Of a stretch of 50,855 nt of DNA, positions 1 through 7,364 are shown in pieces; position 1 is the stretch's first letter; each line of letters opens with the position of its first letter. Position numbers and translations under genes: made by a program. A model generated the notes under the pieces. The model saw only the letters and a program-made list of their open reading frames with translations, was not told where the DNA came from and searched no databases. Source of the DNA: Myxococcus sp. (lineage in GTDB: Bacteria; Myxococcota; Myxococcia; Myxococcales; Myxococcaceae); contig JACSRE010000246.1 in the NCBI GenBank assembly GCA_014879945.1, positions 1 to 50,855 of the forward strand, written 5' to 3'.

Positions 1-68
1 CTGGTTCATTCGCTCCGCTGCGAGCCCCGCTCCGCTGGTTCATTCGCTCCGCTGCGAGCCCCGCTCCG
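1..68. repeat. 34-bp direct tandem repeat, two exact copies
   Basis: Two identical 34-bp units lie head to tail at 1-34 and 35-68, each beginning CTGGTTCATTCGCTCC. Degenerate pieces of the same GCTCCGCTGG motif continue to about position 95. The array touches the window edge, so its full copy number is unknown. It lies just downstream of the stop codon of the minus-strand regulator gene. No coding sense is apparent. Confidence 0.9.
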
Positions 69-98
69 CCTCCGGCTACGGGGCCGCTCCGCTGGGGT

Positions 99-890
99 TC
101 AGATGAGCGACCGCGTCCACCGCTCCGTCGCCTCGTCGGCCGGGAAGTACGTCTCGATGGCGAGCTCCTGCGCGGTCACGTCGAGCGGCGTGCCGATGGT
201 GGTGATCATCGTGAACAGCCGCGCCTCGTCGTCCCCACGCTTGAGGTGCACCAGCGAGACCGGATCACCGGCGCGCCCTGCGTCGAACGGCCGCAGCACC
301 TCGACGCCGGGAAACGAGCGCACCTCGGCTCGCAGCGACAGCCGCGCCTCGTCGGTCGGGTACGTCGCGCACTCACGCTCGATTCGCTCGAGCGCGAACG
401 TCGCCACCTCGACCCAGTTCACGATCCACGGGCGCAGCCCCTTCGGGTCGAGCGACGACTTCACGATGTTCGCGGCCAGCTCGGGCGCCTCGGCGGCCTC
501 TGGCAGAAAGCGCGTCAACAACCGGCCCGCGCCTTCGTTGATTCGGAGCACGTTCCACACGCGATCGACGACGACGGCGCCGTACGGCTCCTGCTTGTCG
601 AGGATGAGCTCGATCGCCCGACGCACTGGCGCCAGCTCGAGGCTCTCGAGCGCGCTCGCCGTGTACACCGCCGCGAAGCCCGCGCTCGACAGCATCGTGT
701 TGCGCTCCCGCAGCTCGAGCTCCAGCGCGCTCGCCAACAGCAGCACCATCTCGCGGCTGGGCTTCGACTTGCCCGTCTCGAGGTAGCTGAGGTGCCGCGT
801 CGAGATCTCGGCGTCGTGGGCGAGCTGCTCCTGCGAGAGCCGCCGCGTCGTTCGCCACCGCTTGAGGAGCCCGCCGAAGCCGTCATGCAT
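99..890 (-). CDS. XRE-family transcriptional regulator with MmyB-like C-terminal domain
   Basis: A 263-residue protein. Residues about 8-62 form a helix-turn-helix of the XRE/Cro type (LSQEQLAHDAEISTRHLSYLE is the recognition region). Residues about 95-255 match the MmyB-like ligand-binding fold seen in actinobacterial and proteobacterial regulators (GAVVVDRVWNVLRIN and the WVEVATFALERIERE helix are typical). MmyB-type domains bind small hydrophobic ligands in the cases studied; the ligand here is unknown. The gene diverges from the small membrane-protein gene at 1002. The 111-bp gap holds two interrupted palindromes that are candidate operators, which suggests autoregulation plus control of its neighbour. 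Such regulators often sit next to the gene they control. Family assignment is firm; the target is inferred. Confidence 0.9.
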   Translation of the reverse strand: MHDGFGGLLKRWRTTRRLSQEQLAHDAEISTRHLSYLETGKSKPSREMVLLLASALELELRERNTMLSSAGFAAVYTASALESLELAPVRRAIELILDKQEPYGAVVVDRVWNVLRINEGAGRLLTRFLPEAAEAPELAANIVKSSLDPKGLRPWIVNWVEVATFALERIERECATYPTDEARLSLRAEVRSFPGVEVLRPFDAGRAGDPVSLVHLKRGDDEARLFTMITTIGTPLDVTAQELAIETYFPADEATERWTRSLI

Positions 891-921
891 TCGGCCACTC
901 TACCGGCCCTCCGCCGCCCGC

Positions 922-942
922 CCATGACCTCGCACGTCATGG
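922..942. promoter_or_regulatory. Interrupted palindrome, candidate operator of the XRE regulator
   Basis: CCATGAC-N7-GTCATGG is a perfect 7-bp inverted repeat with a 7-nt centre, located 32-52 bp upstream of the regulator start codon in the divergent gap. Its size and symmetry suit a dimeric helix-turn-helix protein. Binding is inferred. Confidence 0.5.
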
Positions 943-964
943 CGCTCCAGACGCGGCGCCCTCA

Positions 965-983
965 TGGTGCGCGTGCTGCACCA
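965..983. promoter_or_regulatory. Second interrupted palindrome in the divergent gap
   Basis: TGGTGC-N7-GCACCA is a perfect 6-bp inverted repeat with the same 7-nt spacing as the one at 922-942. It ends 18 bp before the ATG at 1002, where it could block expression of the membrane-protein gene. The half-sites differ in sequence from those of the first palindrome, so two different proteins may be involved. Confidence 0.4.
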
Positions 984-1001
984 CCCCCACCGGAGCCGCC
1001 C

Positions 1002-1307
1002 ATGCGCCTCGCCGTCCTCGTCGTCGTCTTCCTCGCCTTCACCCTCTGGTCGAGCACCATCGCGCTCGCGCACGGCCCCATCGGCTTCCTCACCCTCGCG
1101 GCGCGCGAGCCGTGGGCCGCGCAGATGCTGGTCGACCTCTTCCTGGCCTTCTTCGTCGCGTGGACGTGGCTGCGTCACGACGCGAAGGCGCGCCAGATCG
1201 CCGCCTGGCCGTACATCGTCGCCACCGCCACCCTCGGCAGCATCGGGGTGCTCGCGTACCTGATTCACCGCGAGCTGGTCGGCCGTCGCGCGGCAGCGAA
1301 GGCCTGA
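1002..1307 (+). CDS. Small integral membrane protein, DUF2834-like
   Basis: A 101-residue protein with three hydrophobic segments: residues about 3-24 (could be a signal peptide or first helix, ending SSTIALAHG), 40-57 and 67-87. The central MLVDLFLAFFVAWTWLRHDA and the following GSIGVLAYLIHRE resemble the DUF2834 family, in which an Asp-containing helix is followed by a DA(K/R)xR loop and a GSxGxLxYL helix. The function of the family is unknown. The ATG at 1002 is chosen because it begins the first hydrophobic segment; earlier in-frame starts would add a long proline/arginine-rich leader. It is divergent from the XRE/MmyB regulator and probably controlled by it. Confidence 0.65.
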   Translation: MRLAVLVVVFLAFTLWSSTIALAHGPIGFLTLAAREPWAAQMLVDLFLAFFVAWTWLRHDAKARQIAAWPYIVATATLGSIGVLAYLIHRELVGRRAAAKA

Positions 1308-1357
1308 CGCCGCCAGGTCGGCACCCCACGAGGCCGCGCTGCTCGCTTTCCACCAGA

Positions 1358-1412
1358 CCGGTTGCGCGCGGGCCCACAAGTTCGCTTTGGTGCGGCCCGC
1401 ACGGCCGGTTGC
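1358..1412. promoter_or_regulatory. Hairpin flanked by 8-bp direct repeats, upstream of the copper monooxygenase-like gene
   Basis: GCGGGCC (1368-1374) pairs perfectly with GGCCCGC (1394-1400), and inner bases CAC-AAG / CTT-GTG close further around a TTCG loop at 1381-1384. Exact direct repeats CCGGTTGC lie on both sides (1358-1365 and 1405-1412). The element ends 16 bp before the ATG at 1429. It could be a terminator-like hairpin of the upstream gene or a binding site; there is no T-tract. Confidence 0.4.
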
Positions 1413-1428
1413 ACCTGGAGTCGCTGAC

Positions 1429-2883
1429 ATGTCCATCCCCCGCTCGCTCGCGCTCGTCGCGGCACTCTCTCTCTCTGCGTCCTGTGGCAGCGCTCGCGCC
1501 ACCTGCGACGCCACCAGCTGTCCAACCGGCTGCTGCAGCACGAGCGGTCGCTGTGAGCTCGGCAACACCACGCAGGCCTGCGGCAGCAGCGGCCAGGCGT
1601 GCACCAGCTGCGCGACAGCCCAGCAGTGCGTGGCCGGCGCCTGCTCCAACGACACCAGCACCGGCGGCGGCACGGCCACTGGCGGCGGCACGGCCTCGAC
1701 GGGAGGCGGCACGACCTCCACCGGCGGCGGCTCGGCGACGGGCGGCGGCACCGCGACCACTTGGTACAAGGACGTGCTCCCCATCACCCAGGTCAGCTGC
1801 ACCGGCTGTCACCGCGCCGGCGGCGTCGGCCCCTTTGCCCTCGAGACCTACGCGCAGGCGATGCCGATGGCCGCCGCGATGAAGAGCGCCGTCGTCGCCA
1901 GGCGCATGCCGCCGTGGATGCCGGACCCGAGCTGCGGTGGCCCGTTCGTCGGCGACCGCACCCTCACCCAGGCGCAGATCGACGTCATCTCGCAGTGGGC
2001 CGACCAGGGCGCGCCCGAAGGAAACGCCGCCGACGCCCCGATGCCTCCGGGCCCGGTCGGCCAGCTGCCCCGCGTCGACGCCACCCTCACCATGGCCGAG
2101 GCCTACACGCCGTCGGCGACGCGCTCCGATGACTACCGCTGCTTCCTCGTCGACCCCGCGCTCACCGGCAGCCGCTCGGTCATCGGCTACGACATCGCGC
2201 CGGGCGTCGCCGCCGAGGTGCACCACGTCATCATCTACATCGTCGACCGCAACGCCGCGCGCACCAGGGACATGAACGAGGCCGGCCCCGGGTGGACGTG
2301 CTTCGGCGACTCGGGCTTGACGAGCCCCGGCCCCATCGGCGCCTGGGCCCCCGGCACCGGCGCCGTCATCTACCCCGCGGGCACCGGCATTCAGCTCACC
2401 GCGAGCCAGGGCCTCGCGATGCAGATTCACTACAACACCAACAGCACCCCGCGCGTGCCCGACCAGACGAGCGTTCGCCTCATGTACTCGCCTCAGGGGA
2501 CCGCCGTGACGGCCGCGTACCTGCTCCCGCTCGTCGCCAACGGCTTCGCGATTCCGCCCAACGCGACGGACTACACCTACAGCGAGAGCTTCGACAACCC
2601 GACGCAGGTGCTGCCGATCAAGATCTACGGGCTGATGCCGCACATGCACACCCTCGGGAAGAGCATTCGCATCAGCGGGCCCGCGAACACCTGCCTCGTC
2701 AACATTCCCCGGTGGGACTTCCACTGGCAGCAGCAGTACTTCCGGCCGCAGCCGTTCACCCTGCCGGGCAACGGGGCCGTCACCATGACCTGCACCTGGG
2801 ACAACCCCACCAGCCGCATGATTCGTTGGGGCGAGGCCACCACCGACGAGATGTGCTTCGCCTACCTGTACGCGACGCGCTGA
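1429..2883 (+). CDS. Secreted cytochrome c / copper type II ascorbate-dependent monooxygenase-like protein
   Basis: A 484-residue exported protein. Residues 1-20 are a signal sequence ending near Cys-20 (SLSASC, an imperfect lipobox). Residues about 25-75 are cysteine-rich, followed by a Thr/Gly linker of repeated TGGG units (about 77-114). Residues 118-190 form a cytochrome-c-like segment with one haem motif CTGCH (Cys-124, Cys-127, His-128) and the MPPW element common in such domains. Residues about 215-480 match the copper type II monooxygenase fold (PHM-like): EVHHVIIY, MQIHYN, LMPHMHTLGK and WDFHWQ supply the expected His/Met copper ligands. Homologues are frequent in myxobacteria and planctomycetes; substrates are unknown. 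An earlier in-frame GTG at 1387 is disfavoured because it would bury the signal peptide. Confidence 0.85.
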   Translation: MSIPRSLALVAALSLSASCGSARATCDATSCPTGCCSTSGRCELGNTTQACGSSGQACTSCATAQQCVAGACSNDTSTGGGTATGGGTASTGGGTTSTGGGSATGGGTATTWYKDVLPITQVSCTGCHRAGGVGPFALETYAQAMPMAAAMKSAVVARRMPPWMPDPSCGGPFVGDRTLTQAQIDVISQWADQGAPEGNAADAPMPPGPVGQLPRVDATLTMAEAYTPSATRSDDYRCFLVDPALTGSRSVIGYDIAPGVAAEVHHVIIYIVDRNAARTRDMNEAGPGWTCFGDSGLTSPGPIGAWAPGTGAVIYPAGTGIQLTASQGLAMQIHYNTNSTPRVPDQTSVRLMYSPQGTAVTAAYLLPLVANGFAIPPNATDYTYSESFDNPTQVLPIKIYGLMPHMHTLGKSIRISGPANTCLVNIPRWDFHWQQQYFRPQPFTLPGNGAVTMTCTWDNPTSRMIRWGEATTDEMCFAYLYATR

Positions 2884-2929
2884 TCATCGGAATGCACTCA
2901 CGCGCGAGTTCGGAGTAGACCCGCGCGCC

Positions 2930-4126
2930 ATGAGCTACACGGTCCTCGCACGGAAGTACCGGCCGCAGGCGTTCGAAGCGATGACGGGCCAGGAGCACGT
3001 CGTCCGCACCGTCGAGAACGCCATCAAGCTCGATCGCGTCGCGCACGCCTACCTGTTCGCGGGGCCGCGCGGCGTCGGGAAGACGACGGCGGCGCGCCTG
3101 CTGGCCCGCGCGCTCAACTGCGAGGGCGGCCCCACCTCGACGCCGTGCGGCACCTGCCGCGCGTGCACCGAGATCCGCGACGGCATCAGCACCGACGTGC
3201 AGGAGATCGACGGCGCCTCGAACAACGGCGTCGAGAACGTTCGCGAGATCCGCGAGAACGCGAAGTACCAACCGCAGCGCGACCGCTTCAAGATCTACAT
3301 CATCGACGAAGTGCACATGCTCTCGGGCCCGGCCTTCAACGCCCTGCTCAAGACGCTCGAAGAGCCGCCCGGCCACGTGAAGTTCATCTTCGCGACCACC
3401 GAGGCCCACAAGCTCCCCGACACCATCCTCTCGCGCTGCCAGCGCCACAACTTCCGCCGCATCTCGCAGGCCGCGATGCTCAAGCGCCTGAAAGAGATCT
3501 CGGCGCTCGAGAAGGTGACCATCTCGGAGTCGGCGCTGTCGCTGATCGTGCGCCAGTCAGAGGGCGGCATGCGCGACGCGCTCTCGCTCCTCGATCAGGT
3601 GCTGAGCGCCTGCGGCAACGAGCCGAAAGACGCCGACGTCGCCGAGGCGCTGGGCACCATCGATCGCACGCTGGTCAACAGCCTGGCCCGGGCCCTGGTG
3701 ACCCGCGACGCGGCGACGGTGCTCAAGCACACCGAAGAGGTGTGGAACCGCGGCGTCGATCTGCGCCGGCTCGCCGAAGAGCTCGCGTGGTGGCTGCGAC
3801 ACCTCTTCGTCGCCAAGGCCACCGGCGCCGCGCCCGAGGAGCTCGCCGACACCGATCGGGAGGCCGTCACCTCGCTCGCCCGCGACGCCGACGCCGCGCA
3901 ACTGGCCCGCCTCTTCGACGTGGTGCACTCGGGCGTCTGGGAGATCGCGCGCGCCGCGCAGCCCAAGCTCGCGCTCGAGATGATCTTGCTGAAGGCGCTC
4001 CACCTGGCGCCGGCCGCGTCGATCCCCGAGCTGATCAGCCGGGTCGAGCGGCTCGCGTCGGGGCAGAGCGCGTCGGGCACCGGGGCGTCCGGAGGTCGCC
4101 CCCCTTCCGCCCCCTTTCGCGCCTGA
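2930..4126 (+). CDS. dnaX: DNA polymerase III subunit gamma/tau, zero-frame part
   Basis: DnaX is the clamp-loader ATPase. The zero frame gives 398 residues: Walker A GPRGVGKT at 45-52, zinc-module cysteines 64, 73, 76 and 79, Walker B IIDEVHML near 124-131, the ATTEAHKLP sensor-1 region and the SRC arginine finger near 167-170. Domain III continues to about residue 370 and the frame then ends at TGA 4124-4126 inside a Ser/Gly/Pro linker. The rest of tau, including domain V, continues without interruption in the +1 frame (entry at 4101). The zero-frame product therefore has the architecture of gamma. Either a programmed +1 frameshift yields tau, or one extra C is a sequence error. Downstream ybaB and recR keep the classic dnaX-ybaB-recR order. 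Confidence 0.95.
   Translation: MSYTVLARKYRPQAFEAMTGQEHVVRTVENAIKLDRVAHAYLFAGPRGVGKTTAARLLARALNCEGGPTSTPCGTCRACTEIRDGISTDVQEIDGASNNGVENVREIRENAKYQPQRDRFKIYIIDEVHMLSGPAFNALLKTLEEPPGHVKFIFATTEAHKLPDTILSRCQRHNFRRISQAAMLKRLKEISALEKVTISESALSLIVRQSEGGMRDALSLLDQVLSACGNEPKDADVAEALGTIDRTLVNSLARALVTRDAATVLKHTEEVWNRGVDLRRLAEELAWWLRHLFVAKATGAAPEELADTDREAVTSLARDADAAQLARLFDVVHSGVWEIARAAQPKLALEMILLKALHLAPAASIPELISRVERLASGQSASGTGASGGRPPSAPFRA
4091..4126 (+). promoter_or_regulatory. Candidate programmed +1 frameshift site in dnaX
   Basis: Zero-frame codons read GGA GGT CGC CCC CCT TCC GCC CCC TTT CGC GCC TGA. GGAGGT (4091-4096) is a perfect anti-Shine-Dalgarno match. One codon (CGC) separates it from CCC at 4100-4102, where the following C allows a P-site proline tRNA to re-pair perfectly one base downstream. 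This SD-3 nt-slip-codon spacing equals that of the prfB (RF2) +1 site. A second possible slip, CCC TTT, lies at 4112-4117. A single-base error in the C6 run 4099-4104 would give the same picture. Confidence 0.5.
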
Positions 4127-5165
4127 GCCTGCGCGGCCAACGACTGGAAGCTCGGCCGCCGGTGGGCCCCCATCGCCCACGGGCGCCGCCCGGAGCGCGC
4201 CGCCCCCCGCTGAGCCCCTGAGCGCGGAGGGGACGGCTGCGGCTTCCCCGCCGCCCGAGGTCCGTCTCGTCAACCGCACGCTCGCGCCCAGGGCCGTCGA
4301 CCCCGTCGAGGTGCCCGACGAAGCCGACGAGAAGCTCTTCGCTCCTGAGGGCAGCGCCGAGGGGTGCGCGTCGGGCGAGTGCCTGCCCGACGGCACGCCG
4401 GCGGGCGCGCCCAGCACGGTGACGATCAACGCGGCGGCCCCCGGCACCACCTCGAGCAACCCGACGACCCCGGCCGCGCCGCCTCCCAGCTCGGTCATCC
4501 AGGGAAGCTCGACCGTCCGCACCACGAGCCCGAGCGCGCCGCCTCCCGGCTCGACCACCCAGGGGACCTCGACCGTCCGCACCACGAGCCCGGGCGCGCC
4601 GCCTCCGAGCTCGAGCCCCCAGGGCACCTCGCCCGTCCGCGCCACGAGCCCGAGCGCGATCGCCCAGGGCCCCCCTCCGTCGCCGGCGCCCACCGCGCCC
4701 TCTGCCAGCCAGCTCGACCAATGGAAGGCGGCGGTCGAGGCCGTTCGCGCCGCGTCGCCTCGGCACGGCAAGTCGCTCAGCCACGGCCGCTTCGTCGACA
4801 TGGAGCCCGGCACGGTGCGCATGGCCTTCCCCGCCGACGCCGCCTTTCACCGCACCACGGTGTTCGGCATGTCGAGGCAGCTCATCGAAGACGAGCTCTC
4901 GAAGCACTTCGGGCGGCCCACCCGCGTCGCCGAGGACAACACGGCCCAGGCCCTCAAGGGCGCCGCGCCGAGCATCGCCGAGGACGAGGCCAAAGAGACC
5001 GCCGCCCGCCACAGCGCCATCGACGCGCGCGTCTCGCACCACCCCGCGATCAGGAGCGTGCTGCGCATTCTCGGGGGCACCGTCGAGCACGTGCAGTACC
5101 TCGAGCCGGTTCGCGAAGCGCCCACGCTCCTGCCCACCGCGCCCAGCGGCGCCGACGACGAGTGA
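4101..5165 (+). CDS. dnaX: DnaX (tau) C-terminal part in the +1 frame
   Basis: This frame is open from the C-run at 4099-4104 to the TGA at 5163-5165, 354 codons. It begins with a long Pro/Ala/Ser/Thr linker carrying degenerate repeats around ..VRTTSPSAPPP.. (about 4510-4660), then from about 4713 a folded domain (SQLDQWKAAVEAVRAASPRHGKSL... followed by a FVDMEPGTVRMAFP strand and an EDELSKHFG helix). That layout matches tau domain V, which contacts the polymerase alpha subunit. If read through a +1 shift after codon 391, the full tau would be 744 residues. It has no good independent start: the first candidate is GTG 4311, well inside the linker and without a Shine-Dalgarno sequence. I therefore treat it as the second half of dnaX, not a separate gene. 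Confidence 0.8.
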   Translation, partial: PLPPPFAPEPARPTTGSSAAGGPPSPTGAARSAPPPAEPLSAEGTAAASPPPEVRLVNRTLAPRAVDPVEVPDEADEKLFAPEGSAEGCASGECLPDGTPAGAPSTVTINAAAPGTTSSNPTTPAAPPPSSVIQGSSTVRTTSPSAPPPGSTTQGTSTVRTTSPGAPPPSSSPQGTSPVRATSPSAIAQGPPPSPAPTAPSASQLDQWKAAVEAVRAASPRHGKSLSHGRFVDMEPGTVRMAFPADAAFHRTTVFGMSRQLIEDELSKHFGRPTRVAEDNTAQALKGAAPSIAEDEAKETAARHSAIDARVSHHPAIRSVLRILGGTVEHVQYLEPVREAPTLLPTAPSGADDE

Positions 5166-5227
5166 CGCCTGTTCAGGACCTCGCGAATCCGCTACGCCAC
5201 CTCGCCTCACCCCACCTGGAGTCGTTC

Positions 5228-5539
5228 ATGCCCGGAGTCGATCTCAACTACTTCATCCGTCAGGCGAACAAGCTGACCGAGAAGATCGAGAAGCGGAAGC
5301 AGGAGCTCGCCACCGAGACGGTGGAGGGCAAGGCCGGCGATGGGCTCGTGACGGTGGTCGCCACCGCGACGCAGGAGATCAAGAGCATCAAGATCGATCA
5401 GAAGGCCACCGAAGATCTCGCGATGCTCGAAGACCTGGTCACCGCGGCGGTGAACGCGGCGCTGGTGCAGAGCAAGGACCACCAGGCCAAGGAGCTCGCG
5501 AAGGTCTCGGGCGGCATCAAGATCCCCGGAATCACCTGA
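5228..5539 (+). CDS. ybaB: YbaB/EbfC family nucleoid-associated protein
   Basis: A 103-residue protein of the YbaB/EbfC family, small dimeric DNA-binding proteins encoded between dnaX and recR in very many bacteria. The N-terminal half is a charged helix (LNYFIRQANKLTEKIEKRKQ), followed by the strand pair KAGDGLVTVVATATQEIKSIKID and a C-terminal helix with LVTAAVNAALVQSKD. ATG 5228 is preceded by a weak TGGAG and gives the usual family length. The C-terminal tail GGIKIPGIT is typical. It sits 62 bp after dnaX and 11 bp before recR, so it is probably cotranscribed with both. Confidence 0.92.
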   Translation: MPGVDLNYFIRQANKLTEKIEKRKQELATETVEGKAGDGLVTVVATATQEIKSIKIDQKATEDLAMLEDLVTAAVNAALVQSKDHQAKELAKVSGGIKIPGIT

Positions 5540-5550
5540 GCGGCGGCTCG

Positions 5551-6150
5551 ATGACCCCCGACGCGATCAACAGACTGGTGGCCCAGCTCGCCCGCCTGCC
5601 CGGCGTCGGTGAGAAGACCGCGCAGCGCCTGGCGTTCCATCTGCTGCGCACCCCCGACCTGGCCCGCGGCCTGTCGAACGCGCTGGTCGAGGTCGTCGAT
5701 CGCGTCAAGCTGTGCCCCGTGTGTTTCAGCCTGCACGACGGGCCCGAGGCGTCGCGCTGCGGGTTCTGCACCGACGGGCGCCGCGAAGACCGCCTCCTCT
5801 GCGTGGTGGAGGGCATCTCGGACGAGATGGCCATCGAGCGCACCCGCGAGTTCAGGGGCCGCTACCACGTGCTGCACGGCGTGCTCTCGCCCCTCGAAGG
5901 CATCGGCCCCGAGCAGCTGCGCATCAAGGAGCTCCTCACCCGCCTCCAGGCCGCCGCCGTCGAAGAGATCATCGTGGCCACCAACCCCGACGTCGAAGGT
6001 GAAGCCACCGCGCTGTACCTGACGCGCCTGCTCAAACCGATGGGCCTGAAGGTCTCGCGCCTGGCCCAGGGGATCCCCATGGGAGGAGACCTCGAGTACG
6101 CCGACCAGGCGACGCTCGCGCGGGCGCTCTCCTCTCGTCGCGAGCTGTAA
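5551..6150 (+). CDS. recR: Recombination mediator protein RecR
   Basis: RecR works with RecF/RecO to load RecA on single-stranded gaps. The 199-residue length is standard. Order of domains: helix-hairpin-helix LARLPGVGEKTAQRLAFHLL (about 13-32), a four-cysteine zinc finger (CPVC and CGFC, residues about 57-72), a Toprim domain with the VVEG...DEMAIE element, and the C-terminal GIPMGGDLEYADQATLARAL signature. The gene follows ybaB by 11 bp and is the last gene before the mglB promoter region. Confidence 0.97.
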   Translation: MTPDAINRLVAQLARLPGVGEKTAQRLAFHLLRTPDLARGLSNALVEVVDRVKLCPVCFSLHDGPEASRCGFCTDGRREDRLLCVVEGISDEMAIERTREFRGRYHVLHGVLSPLEGIGPEQLRIKELLTRLQAAAVEEIIVATNPDVEGEATALYLTRLLKPMGLKVSRLAQGIPMGGDLEYADQATLARALSSRREL

Positions 6151-6210
6151 GTGCCTGACGACACGGCGCGATTGAATGGTGGACCCCGAGCCCTTTCGCG
6201 GGGATAAAGC

Positions 6211-6239
6211 GTGAAACGCCGGTTGCCGTCTGGTAGATC
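6211..6239 (+). promoter_or_regulatory. Possible promoter of mglBA
   Basis: GTGAAA (6211-6216), a 17-nt spacer and TAGATC (6234-6239) with an extended TGG immediately before it. Transcription would start near 6246, giving a short leader with the Shine-Dalgarno AGGAG at 6263-6267 ahead of the mglB ATG. The -10 match is weak. A CCCCG...CGGGG inverted repeat (6184-6203) just upstream may separate recR from mglB. Confidence 0.33.
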
Positions 6240-6279
6240 CACAACGTCTTTTTCTCCCCCTTAGGAGAGCTTCGACCTC

Positions 6280-6759
6280 ATGGCTTCGCAGCTCGTGATG
6301 TACGAAGAGGAATTTCACCGAATCAACGCGGTGTGCGATCGCTTGACCAAGGACGCCAACGCGAAGGTGGTCTTCCTCGTCGACAAGAACGGTCAGCTCA
6401 TCGCGGCGGCCGGCCAGACGAACAACATCGACACCACGTCGCTGGCGTCGCTCACCGCGGGCAACGTGGCGGCCATGGGCGGCCTCGCCAAGCTCATCGG
6501 CGAGAACGAGTTCCCCAACCAGTTTCATGAGGGCGCCAAAGACTCGCTCTACATGACCCTCGTCGGCGGCAGGGTCGTGCTGGTGGTCATCTTCGACAAC
6601 CGCACCTCGCTGGGCCTGGTGCGCTTGCGCATCAAGAAGGCCTCTGACGAGCTCGAGAAGATCTTCGTGGCGCTGACGGCACGCTCAGCAGCCCCCGGCG
6701 CAGGGTCTCCGTTCGCGGAGATCTCCGATGCCGACATCGACAACCTGTTCAGCGAGTAA
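6280..6759 (+). CDS. mglB: MglB, roadblock/LC7 GTPase-activating protein for MglA
   Basis: MglB is the polarity protein that binds MglA-GTP and acts as its GAP/GEF, keeping MglA off the lagging cell pole in M. xanthus. The 159-residue length equals the M. xanthus protein as I recall it. The roadblock/LC7 core spans about 8-125 ([33 protein letters not shown]; then [18 protein letters not shown]). The C-terminal tail [15 protein letters not shown] corresponds to the MglB helix that contacts MglA. It starts 129 bp after recR behind a clear AGGAG and ends 14 bp before mglA, so mglBA form one unit. Confidence 0.95.
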   Translation: MASQLVMYEEEFHRINAVCDRLTKDANAKVVFLVDKNGQLIAAAGQTNNIDTTSLASLTAGNVAAMGGLAKLIGENEFPNQFHEGAKDSLYMTLVGGRVVLVVIFDNRTSLGLVRLRIKKASDELEKIFVALTARSAAPGAGSPFAEISDADIDNLFSE

Positions 6760-6773
6760 GCGGGCCCGCCAAA

Positions 6774-7364
6774 ATGTCCTTCATCAACTACTCAAGCCGC
6801 GAGATTAACTGCAAGATCGTCTACTACGGCCCGGGTCTGTGCGGGAAGACGACGAACCTGCAGTACATCTACAACAAGACCAATCCCGAGACGAAGGGCA
6901 AGCTGATCTCGCTCTCGACCGAGACTGATCGCACGCTCTTCTTCGACTTCCTGCCGCTGTCGCTGGGTGAGATTCGCGGCTTCAAGACGCGCTTCCACCT
7001 GTACACGGTGCCGGGCCAGGTCTTCTACGACGCCTCGCGCAAGCTCATCTTGAAGGGCGTCGATGGGGTGGTCTTCGTCGCCGACAGCCAGGTCGAGCGC
7101 ATGGAGGCCAACATCGAGTCGATGGAGAACCTCCGCATCAACCTCGCGGAGCAGGGGTACGATCTCAACAAGATCCCCTTCGTCATCCAGTACAACAAGC
7201 GCGACCTGCCGAACGCGGTGGGCGTGGACGAGCTCCGCAAGGTGCTCAACCCGCGCAACGTTCAAGATCACCAGGCCGTCGCGCCGACCGGCGTGGGCGT
7301 CTTCGACACCCTCAAGGGTGTGGCAAAGCTGGTCCTCACCGAGCTGAAGAAGGGTGGCCAATGA
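6774..7364 (+). CDS. mglA: MglA, Ras-like small GTPase controlling polarity and motility
   Basis: A 196-residue GTPase very close to M. xanthus MglA. P-loop GPGLCGKTT occupies 19-27 (Lys-25), and Arg-53 ([13 protein letters not shown]) and Gln-82 (TVPGQVFYD), the catalytic residues identified in MglA, are both present. The NKRD guanine-specificity motif is at 141-144. In Myxococcus MglA-GTP at the leading pole stimulates type IV pili and recruits the Agl-Glt gliding machine. There is no Shine-Dalgarno before ATG 6774, so translation is probably coupled to mglB. The stop overlaps the ATG of the next gene by 4 bp. Confidence 0.97.
   Translation: MSFINYSSREINCKIVYYGPGLCGKTTNLQYIYNKTNPETKGKLISLSTETDRTLFFDFLPLSLGEIRGFKTRFHLYTVPGQVFYDASRKLILKGVDGVVFVADSQVERMEANIESMENLRINLAEQGYDLNKIPFVIQYNKRDLPNAVGVDELRKVLNPRNVQDHQAVAPTGVGVFDTLKGVAKLVLTELKKGGQ

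Noticed and set aside
1-95. CRISPR array at the left edge
   Set aside because: The two 34-bp units are directly adjacent with no spacers.
4311-5165. A separate hypothetical gene starting at GTG 4311
   Set aside because: The same frame is open back to the dnaX C-run, its product looks like a tau linker plus domain V, and GTG 4311 lacks a Shine-Dalgarno sequence. It is better read as the second half of dnaX.
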